From Gemmatimonadota bacterium (GTDB taxonomy: Bacteria; Gemmatimonadota; Gemmatimonadetes; Gemmatimonadales; Gemmatimonadaceae), in assembly GCA_016712265.1 (NCBI GenBank), contig JADJRJ010000030.1, positions 248,001 to 312,000 of the forward strand: 64,000 bases of DNA, read 5' to 3'. Each line of letters begins with the position of its first letter. The stretch's first letter is position 1. A model generated the notes under the pieces. It saw nothing but the letters and a program-made list of their open reading frames with translations, did not search any database and had not been told where the DNA came from. Shown here piece by piece: positions 58,362 through 64,000 of this stretch. A program made the translations under genes and the position numbers.

Positions 58362-61241
58362 CTATGGACGGTATGTGACGCTCACGTAGGGGCGCAGTTT
58401 TTCGTCGTACGGCTGATCAAGGGAGTACCCGATTCCGGCGCGAATCCGCACCGCCGGGAGTCGGGCGAACCCGATCGCCGGCCAGCGCCACTCGTCCTCG
58501 ATGCCAAAGGTGCGTTGGTAGTTCGTGATGGTGTCGCCCGCGGCGACCCACATCGCCCATGGCTGCAGTCCGGCCACGCGAATGGCTGCCCGCAGCCCCT
58601 CGACCTTGCGGCCCTGGGCGTACCCTACAGGCACGGAGGGCAGGGGCACCCGCTGGCTGAGGTAGGCCGAGTCCACAAAAGGCATGGGGGCCCCGCCCAC
58701 CGCAAACTGCTCAAAGGCGCGGCCAAACTCCCCAGCGTCCGGAGCGTCCACCTCACCGCGGAACGCGTCGACGCGCAGCGACCGGCGCGCCCCGCCTAAC
58801 GTCACTCCGGCGCTGAGGATGCGCCGCACCCACGACTCGCCGCGGGTGCTGCCCCGGGACTCGGATATTGCCCCCGTGGGGGTCAGGGTCCAGCTCCACA
58901 TCGGGACGGACAACCGAAGACGTGCCTCCCCAAACCCCATCGCCCGCGAGGCGCCGTCGAGCTGGTTGCCGTCTACCTTGCCGACGCTTCCGCCCGCTCG
59001 TGCCGTCCAGCCGTAGGCCGCCTTCTCCCGCTGTGACCGAAAGGCCAACCCCCCACCGGTGAAGCGCGAGTCGATGTTCAACGAGGCGTAGCTGCCCGAG
59101 CGCTGCCTGGACGGCGCATGGTCGCCATACCAGGCGCTGCCCTCGATCTCGACGCGCCCGGTGCGCAGCGCCGTCCAGGCGGATCCACCACGCCAGGCGC
59201 CGCGCTGCCCGTGCGCACCCTGGAGCACGGTGCTCCAGCGCCCCACGGGGTCCACCGAGGCGAGCATGAGGCTGGCGAGGTCACCATCCGGCCCGAAGCT
59301 AAAACCGGGAAGCAGGCGCCACCCGCGCGGCCCGAGTCCGTAGTCGCTGGCCCGGACGCTGTCGACGCTGCGGAACGTCATGCCGCCCCCACCCGGACGT
59401 GGAGCGCTCGGCGACAGACGCGCATCGAGCGCGACGACCCGCTGCGCACTGCGGATTGAGGTGCGGCGCAGGTCATAGCCGCGTGCATGCAAGGTGAGGA
59501 ACCACACCTGCCCGTCGCCGGCCACGTCGGGACCGGCCACGGCTCCCGTCACGCGCGTCAGCGTCTGCGTGTTCTGGCCGCTGAGGTCGGCCAGCTCAAG
59601 GTTCGTGATGCCACCCGCTTCGCTCACCGCGACCAGTCGACCATCCGGCGCCCACGCCGGTGCATATCGTGCCGCACCGTCTGCGTAACGCACCGGCGTC
59701 TCCGCGCCGGTCAGCGCGTCGATGACGGAGACCCCCCACGCGCCGTCCCGGTGGACGCCGGCCAGGATGCGCCGGCCGTCGGCCGACACGCGCGGACGGT
59801 GCCAGACCACGGTGGGGCTTCCCGCGGTGATCCGCGTCCATGTGCCACGCTCCAGGTCGACGCGCACCAGGTCACAGATCCCACCCGCACAACGCACCGC
59901 CGCAGCGGACTTGCCGTCGGGGAAGGGGTCGGCCGTCCGGATCCCCGCGCCATGGGTGACGCGGCGCAGGCGTCCGGATCGTCGATTCCACAGGAAGAGA
60001 TCGGGGCGCGAGGCGCCGTCGCCTAACGGCTCGTCGCGCACCACGAGGAGGCGTTCCCCGTCGGCCAGCCAGCGCGGCGCGTCGGCGGCGCGTCCGCGGG
60101 CCGCCCGCAGCGTAGCTATGGACCGTTTGGGTGCGGGGAAGGAATCAAACGGAAGGACGTCGCGCGGGTCGCGCTCCAGCGCCCGCCGGCGCGCCCATAC
60201 CACGCTGCTGTCCAGTCCCTCCGTCGCGGTGCTCCACACCACGACGCGGCCGGGCGCGTTCGGTGACCGCACGACCGTCGCGACGAACTGCCCGTCCTTG
60301 GACACCGCCGGTTCACCCGTTCCCCACGCGAGTCGCTGGACCAGCTGGCCTTCGGCCAGCCCAGCCTGCGTCAGGGTGCGCCGCGCCTCGAACGCCTTCT
60401 CCATGACCTCGGTGTAGAACGCCCCGTACAGTTCGTCCGGGGAGGCACCATAGACACCGCGGAACGCTTCGGCAAACGAACGCCGCTGCATCGCGCTCAT
60501 GCGTCGCCACAGGTGAGTGAGCGATTCCTCTCCCTTTCGCGCCGCGAGCCACTCCAGAAACGCGGAGCCCACCAGGTACCGCATGGACCCTCCCAGGAAT
60601 GGGGCGGGGGAGGACAGCTCGCGGTACTTCGGGAGCTGTCCTTCCAGCGCCCACTGCCGGAGGACGGCCGCCCGGCCCACGCTGCTTGGGCGGCCGTTCC
60701 CCGTGAGGCGGCCTTCGATGTAGGTCGCGTACCCCTCGATCACCCATGCGGGCGACTTGCGGGCCACCGGGCCGATGCGTGACGGGGCAAAGCGCCACAG
60801 GAGCCGCTCCGCACCATTGCGCGGCGCCACCGTGAGGTGCGCGATGTGACCGTACTCGTGTACGGCGAGTATCTCGCCCCACCCGCGGTGGGTCCCGAAC
60901 GTCGGCCCGGGGGACGGTGGCGTCGGCCAGAGAAAGATCGTGGGGCCGTCGAGCAGCGGGACGGCGAAGCCGTTCGCGGTATTCGACGGATCTTCGACGA
61001 GGACTGTGGTCGGCTTGTCCGGCTTGCTCCCCACGAGGTTGTGCACGGCGGCGGCATACGCCTCCATGCGGCTCGCGATCGGGGTCACCCAGGCGCGCAT
61101 CTCCGCCGGGAAGTGAATGCGAAAGGACGGGGTGACGATGGTCTCCCAATCCTGGGCGGGACGCGTCAGGTATTGTGCGCGTGGTGCCACGAATGGAAAG
61201 GCAGCCAGCAGGACGCACAACGCGCGGTTCAGGCGAGGCAT
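58362..61241 (-). CDS. Metallopeptidase-propeller-outer-membrane barrel fusion protein
   Basis: A 959-residue exported protein; ATG 61241 begins a signal peptide (MPRLNRALCVLLAAFPFVAP). Residues about 40-330 form a gluzincin-like peptidase domain with HExxH-type ILAVHEYGHIAHLT near residue 126 and a downstream glutamate in AWVIEGYATYIEGRL. A TolB/WD40-like propeller follows (about 340-660; WSTATEGL, GTRTADPFPDGKS-type blades, YAPAWAPDGRLVAVS). The last 300 residues are antiparallel strands with aromatic ends (RVEIEGSAWYGDHAPS, GYGWTARAGGSVG, closing RPYVSVTYRP), as in outer-membrane barrels. The zinc motif is intact. It is probably an outer-membrane-anchored enzyme, with barrel and propeller displaying the peptidase. 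It is convergent with cysNC. Confidence 0.85.
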   Translation of the reverse strand: MPRLNRALCVLLAAFPFVAPRAQYLTRPAQDWETIVTPSFRIHFPAEMRAWVTPIASRMEAYAAAVHNLVGSKPDKPTTVLVEDPSNTANGFAVPLLDGPTIFLWPTPPSPGPTFGTHRGWGEILAVHEYGHIAHLTVAPRNGAERLLWRFAPSRIGPVARKSPAWVIEGYATYIEGRLTGNGRPSSVGRAAVLRQWALEGQLPKYRELSSPAPFLGGSMRYLVGSAFLEWLAARKGEESLTHLWRRMSAMQRRSFAEAFRGVYGASPDELYGAFYTEVMEKAFEARRTLTQAGLAEGQLVQRLAWGTGEPAVSKDGQFVATVVRSPNAPGRVVVWSTATEGLDSSVVWARRRALERDPRDVLPFDSFPAPKRSIATLRAARGRAADAPRWLADGERLLVVRDEPLGDGASRPDLFLWNRRSGRLRRVTHGAGIRTADPFPDGKSAAAVRCAGGICDLVRVDLERGTWTRITAGSPTVVWHRPRVSADGRRILAGVHRDGAWGVSVIDALTGAETPVRYADGAARYAPAWAPDGRLVAVSEAGGITNLELADLSGQNTQTLTRVTGAVAGPDVAGDGQVWFLTLHARGYDLRRTSIRSAQRVVALDARLSPSAPRPGGGGMTFRSVDSVRASDYGLGPRGWRLLPGFSFGPDGDLASLMLASVDPVGRWSTVLQGAHGQRGAWRGGSAWTALRTGRVEIEGSAWYGDHAPSRQRSGSYASLNIDSRFTGGGLAFRSQREKAAYGWTARAGGSVGKVDGNQLDGASRAMGFGEARLRLSVPMWSWTLTPTGAISESRGSTRGESWVRRILSAGVTLGGARRSLRVDAFRGEVDAPDAGEFGRAFEQFAVGGAPMPFVDSAYLSQRVPLPSVPVGYAQGRKVEGLRAAIRVAGLQPWAMWVAAGDTITNYQRTFGIEDEWRWPAIGFARLPAVRIRAGIGYSLDQPYDEKLRPYVSVTYRP

Positions 61242-61343
61242 GGATTCGGGCAGCTGGGACAGGAAAACAGGCTGCCGGAAGTTACCGACCACGACCGTTA
61301 GGCGGCTGCGCAAACATCACGCGTGGCCTGTGACCTGGATCCC

Positions 61344-61377
61344 GCAAACAAGAAAGGACGGGGCCACAGCCCCGTCC
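61344..61377 (-). terminator. Intrinsic terminator after the 57-residue membrane protein gene
   Basis: GGACGGGGC (61356-61364) and GCCCCGTCC (61369-61377) form a 9-base perfect stem with a CACA loop. On the minus strand the stem is followed by TTTCTTGTTTGC. It sits 23 bases beyond the stop of the small gene, and so ends that transcript before the metallopeptidase gene. Confidence 0.85.
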
Positions 61378-61400
61378 TCGTCACACCGGCACGACCAGCC

Positions 61401-61574
61401 TTACGCCGACTTCTTCTTGCGCTCAGCCATCGCGTCCTGCACCCACGTCAACGGGATCAGGAAGAGCGGGGTGAGAAAGTGGCCGAGCAGGAGGTTGACC
61501 CAGGTGAGCGCGAGGAAGAAGGCCCCGAGTCCCAGTCCAACCCAGAGTGTGCCGAGCGGTCCGTGCGTCTCCAC
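61401..61574 (-). CDS. Small (57-residue) single-pass membrane protein
   Basis: This short gene reads GTG at 61574 to TAA at 61401. A good ribosome-binding site, AGGAG, stands 6 bases before the GTG. The predicted protein has a short N-terminus (VETHGPLGT), a 30-residue hydrophobic stretch (LWVGLGLGAFFLALTWVNLL, then LGHFLTPLFLIPLTWV) and a charged tail (AERKKKSA). An intrinsic terminator closes the unit. Both flanks fit a real gene of its own, but the family is unrecognised. A role as a membrane-complex accessory subunit is possible. Confidence 0.75.
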   Translation of the reverse strand: METHGPLGTLWVGLGLGAFFLALTWVNLLLGHFLTPLFLIPLTWVQDAMAERKKKSA

Positions 61575-61660
61575 GAGTATCTCCTGGCAGTGTGCGGGTG
61601 CAGCGGGAATCTTAAGAATCGGTTGGACGCCGTGGTAGTGCAGTCGGGTAGATTGCGCCC

Positions 61661-62974
61661 GTGCCCAGGACTGACGCCGCCACCAAGGTGCGAGCCGCGA
61701 TCGATCCCCTGATCGACGAAGGAGCGCCCGTGGTGCTCGCCGTCTCAGGTGGTCGCGACTCCATGTGCCTGCTCCATGCCGCCGCCAACCACCCCCGGCG
61801 AACGAGTCGGATCGTGGTGGCCTCGTTCGACCACGGCACCGGCAGACACTCGCGGGAGGCAGTTGGGCTTGTCAGGGAAACGGCGCAGGCCGTCGGCCTG
61901 GAGTTCATCGGCGGGACGTCCGGGGGGCGGGGGTGGTCGGAAGCGGCCTGGCGCGAGGCACGCTGGGCGTTTCTTCTGGAGGTGGCCGCGAGGGAGCACG
62001 CGCTCATTGCCACGGCGCACCACCACGACGATCACATCGAAACCCTCGTGATGCGGACATTGCGTGGGGCCGGGGCGCGAGGCCTTGCGGGGCTCCGCCT
62101 CTCTCCGCGTCCCGAAGTGCAGCTCCGGCGTCCGTTCCTCGCGGTCGACCGTCGGACCCTTGCCTCCTACGCCGCGGCGCACCGCATCCGTTGGATCGAA
62201 GACCCCACGAACGCGGACCCGTCCTTCTTTCGCAATCGAGTGCGAAGGGACCTCTTGCCTGCACTGGAGGCGGTGCATGCCACCTTCTCGCGAGATATGG
62301 ATCAGCTCAGCGCGCGGGCGGCCACGCTGCGTGCGGAGCTTGACCGTACGGTTGCCACGCTGGAGCGCGGCATCGTTGGGGGGGTGGTCCGCGTCGATCC
62401 GTCGCTGCTGACCCTGCCTGCGGCCGGGCGCGCGCTGGTTTGGGGGGCGATCCTGCAGCGCGCCGGCGTGGTGCTCGACCGCCGCGGTTACGAGCGGCTT
62501 GGCGAGCTCGGCGTCATGATGGCGGGTGACGAGGTGCAGTTGTCCGGCCGTGTCTCCGTCGCACGGACGTCGGACTTCGTCTGCATTCATCGCCAGCGCG
62601 GGACCTGGGCGCCACGTGAGTTGGCGGAAGGGACGGTGCGGGTAGGCCCGTGGAGGTTTGCCGTGTGCGAAGCCCGCGGGGTGGCCGACACTTGGGGGGC
62701 GTGGGGGTGGCCGGCACCAAAGGAGGGCGTCTCCTGGCTGCTGCGTCCCTGGCGCGGAGGGGATCGGTGGCGGGGGCCCGGCTGCGACGCGCCACGGCTC
62801 GTGGCACGATTTCTCGCGGAGGCCGGTGTTCCGGCTTCTGCACGAGAGGGGTGGCCAGTGGTCGAGACAAACGGCGAGATTGTCTGGGTTCCTGGAACAC
62901 GCCGCGCTCCCGCGGCGCCCGCATCACCCGGAGGGGTGTTTCGACTGGTGCGTTGTGACTTCATCGATCGCTGA
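61661..62974 (+). CDS. tilS: tRNA(Ile)-lysidine synthetase
   Basis: A 437-residue enzyme with a GTG start at 61661. The PP-loop is SGGRDS (29-34), in AVSGGRDSMCLLHAAA; SFDHGTGRHSREA and ATAHHHDDHIETLVMRTLRGAGARGLAGL are further TilS signatures, as is IRWIEDPTNADPSFFRNRVR. The C-terminal domain (residues 300-437) is divergent, as usual. TilS ligates lysine to C34 of tRNA-Ile CAU, so that it reads AUA codons; it is essential in most bacteria. Its 3' end overlaps hpt. The conserved tilS-hpt-ftsH order seen here is widespread. Confidence 0.96.
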   Translation: MPRTDAATKVRAAIDPLIDEGAPVVLAVSGGRDSMCLLHAAANHPRRTSRIVVASFDHGTGRHSREAVGLVRETAQAVGLEFIGGTSGGRGWSEAAWREARWAFLLEVAAREHALIATAHHHDDHIETLVMRTLRGAGARGLAGLRLSPRPEVQLRRPFLAVDRRTLASYAAAHRIRWIEDPTNADPSFFRNRVRRDLLPALEAVHATFSRDMDQLSARAATLRAELDRTVATLERGIVGGVVRVDPSLLTLPAAGRALVWGAILQRAGVVLDRRGYERLGELGVMMAGDEVQLSGRVSVARTSDFVCIHRQRGTWAPRELAEGTVRVGPWRFAVCEARGVADTWGAWGWPAPKEGVSWLLRPWRGGDRWRGPGCDAPRLVARFLAEAGVPASAREGWPVVETNGEIVWVPGTRRAPAAPASPGGVFRLVRCDFIDR

Positions 62975-63506
62975 TCCTCGCCTGTTGGGGCGAACCGTCC
63001 GCCGGGTGGTGTTCACCGAGGCGGAGATCGCGCAGCGCGCGCGGGAACTGGGCGAGCAGATCACGGATGCGTACCCAGAGGGCGAGCTCCTCGTCCTGGG
63101 GCTGCTCAAGGGGAGCTTCATCTTCGTTTCTGACCTGGTCCGCGCGATTCGGCGGCCGTTACAAGTGGACTTCCTCGTCGTGTCATCCTACGGGAACGAG
63201 ATGGTCTCCAGCGGGAACGTGAAGCTCGTGTACGATCCCGAGACGCAGCTGGCGGGGAAGCACATCCTCTTGGTGGAGGACATCGTGGACTCGGGCCGGA
63301 CCCTGGCCCGGGTGATCGAGATCCTCAAGGGCCGCGGACCCCGTTCCATAGAAGTTTGTGCCTTACTCGACAAGCACGACCGCACGTTTTTGACGAGTCC
63401 CCCCCGGTTTCTCGGGTTCGATGCACCCAACGAGTTCCTTGTGGGGTATGGGTTGGATCATGCGGAGAACTTTCGGCATTTACCGTACGTAGCATCCTTG
63501 CAGTAG
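62955..63506 (+). CDS. hpt: Hypoxanthine phosphoribosyltransferase
   Basis: A 183-residue enzyme with normal HPRT length. GTG 62955 is the start, overlapping the last 20 bases of tilS. The N-terminal strand RRVVFTEAEIAQRARELG, the LVLGLLKGSFIFVSDLVRAI block and the PRPP-binding motif VEDIVDSGRTL (107-117) are clear. The C-terminus ends in the typical FLVGYGLDHAENFRHLPYVA. It salvages hypoxanthine and guanine to IMP and GMP. Coupled expression with tilS and ftsH is a widely conserved arrangement. Confidence 0.97.
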   Translation: MTSSIADPRLLGRTVRRVVFTEAEIAQRARELGEQITDAYPEGELLVLGLLKGSFIFVSDLVRAIRRPLQVDFLVVSSYGNEMVSSGNVKLVYDPETQLAGKHILLVEDIVDSGRTLARVIEILKGRGPRSIEVCALLDKHDRTFLTSPPRFLGFDAPNEFLVGYGLDHAENFRHLPYVASLQ

Positions 63507-63521
63507 CTCATCTGGACTTAC

Positions 63522-64000
63522 ATGCCAGCCATCCCTCCCAAGAAGCCCGTTTCGTGGGGCAGCGTCTCCAAGGGCCTGTCGTTCTGGATCCTCGTGATCC
63601 TGATCCCCGTGGCGATCATCCAGCTGTCGGGGTCGGGCCGTGATGCCCCGGTCGCGATCCAGTATTGGCAGTACCGCGCCCAGCTCGAAAAGGACAACAT
63701 CCTCAAGGCCACCATTCAGGGTGGCAAGCAGGTCACGGGGGAGTTCAAGTCCAAGGTCGAGCTGAACCAGCGTTCGTCAACGAAGTTCGTGACGAAGCTC
63801 CCGGTCCGGGACTCGGAAGACGAGCTGCGCGCGTTGCGGGAGAAGAACGTGCAGGTGGACGCCCAGGAGGAGCGGGCCTCGCTCGCCGGCTTCCTGCTCG
63901 CCGTCCTGCCGTACGTCATCTTCATCGGGCTGTGGATCTTCCTGTTCCGGCAGATTCAGGCGGGTGGGAACAAGGCCTTTTCGTTCGGGAAGTCCAAGGC
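63522..64000 (+). CDS. ftsH: ATP-dependent zinc metalloprotease FtsH, N-terminal part (cut by window edge)
   Basis: At least 159 residues are visible. ATG 63522 is 15 bases after the hpt stop. The first membrane helix (GLSFWILVILIPVAIIQLS, about 18-36), the periplasmic domain (IQYWQYRAQLEKDNILKATI; GEFKSKVELNQRSSTKFVTK), a second helix (SLAGFLLAVLPYVIFIGLWI, about 122-142) and the cytoplasmic FRQIQAGGNKAFSFGKSKA approach to the AAA+ domain match FtsH. The ATPase motifs and HEAGH zinc site lie beyond the window. FtsH degrades misassembled membrane proteins and short-lived regulators. Confidence 0.96.
   Translation, partial: MPAIPPKKPVSWGSVSKGLSFWILVILIPVAIIQLSGSGRDAPVAIQYWQYRAQLEKDNILKATIQGGKQVTGEFKSKVELNQRSSTKFVTKLPVRDSEDELRALREKNVQVDAQEERASLAGFLLAVLPYVIFIGLWIFLFRQIQAGGNKAFSFGKSK

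Overview
The window is a dense, gene-rich stretch of a high-GC (roughly two thirds G+C by eye) Gram-negative chromosome. GTG and TTG starts are frequent, and ATGA/GTGA stop-start overlaps are common. There are many lipoproteins and outer-membrane barrel proteins, plus PKD-containing secreted proteases and BNR/sialidase-fold proteins. A MoxR/DUF58/BatA/DUF4159/DUF4175 locus is also present. This combination fits the phylum Gemmatimonadota best; the assignment is an inference from gene content, as no rRNA gene is present. I see no tRNA, rRNA, phage, insertion sequence or CRISPR array. No gene-free stretch exceeds 300 bases; the longest is the 296 bases between the subtilase and the HDOD gene.

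Layout. 1-3372: a BNR-repeat secreted protein (cut by the window edge) and a subtilisin-like lipoprotein, both on the minus strand. 3669-5814: an HDOD protein, an unknown protein and an SRPBCC protein. 5965-20517: an eight-gene plus-strand locus encoding a VWA membrane protein, a C13/caspase-fold protein lacking its cysteine, a TPR-gluzincin lipoprotein, DUF4159, a MoxR ATPase, DUF58, a BatA-like VWA protein and a 1249-residue DUF4175 protein with a Gln-Gly repeat tract. 20530-26603: DinB, DUF481, TerC, a Kir-type potassium channel, an M55 D-aminopeptidase and small lipoproteins. 26721-30367: an overlapping run with an unknown protein, a SET-domain methyltransferase with a histone-H1-like tail, another unknown, fumarylacetoacetase and RidA. 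30529-34444: CocE-type hydrolase, isocitrate dehydrogenase and an SDR. 34523-38059 (minus): a FadA/FadN-type beta-oxidation pair. 38173-41436: an M48 lipoprotein, a TPR protein, a 58-residue lipoprotein of NPNV repeats and an AraC-type regulator. 41433-44872 (minus): amidohydrolase, nitronate monooxygenase and an ATPase. 44930-49687: an S9 peptidase, a glycosyltransferase and an ArsB/NhaD transporter. 49732-52542 (minus): three-part transhydrogenase pntAA-pntAB-pntB, with an apparent one-base frameshift in pntB. 53378-58351: a flavoprotein, then cysQ divergent from cysD-cysNC. 58362-61574 (minus): a 959-residue metallopeptidase/beta-propeller/barrel protein and a 57-residue membrane protein. 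61661-64000: tilS-hpt-ftsH, the last cut by the window edge.

How the genes work together. The MoxR/VWA locus is the largest coherent system and probably acts at the cell envelope. cysD and cysNC make PAPS, and CysQ removes the PAP by-product. FadA/FadN run the last steps of beta-oxidation, and isocitrate dehydrogenase and PntAB supply NADPH. tilS-hpt-ftsH is the conserved bacterial arrangement.

The most interesting items are: the MoxR/VWA locus with its cysteine-less caspase-fold partner; the SET protein with an H1-like tail; the NPNV repeat lipoprotein on the opposite strand to the end of a TPR gene; two intergenic hairpins built from 9-base GCACG units; an over-represented CGTTAGGCG word that is always read in genes as a rare TTA leucine codon followed by glycine; and the pntB frameshift.
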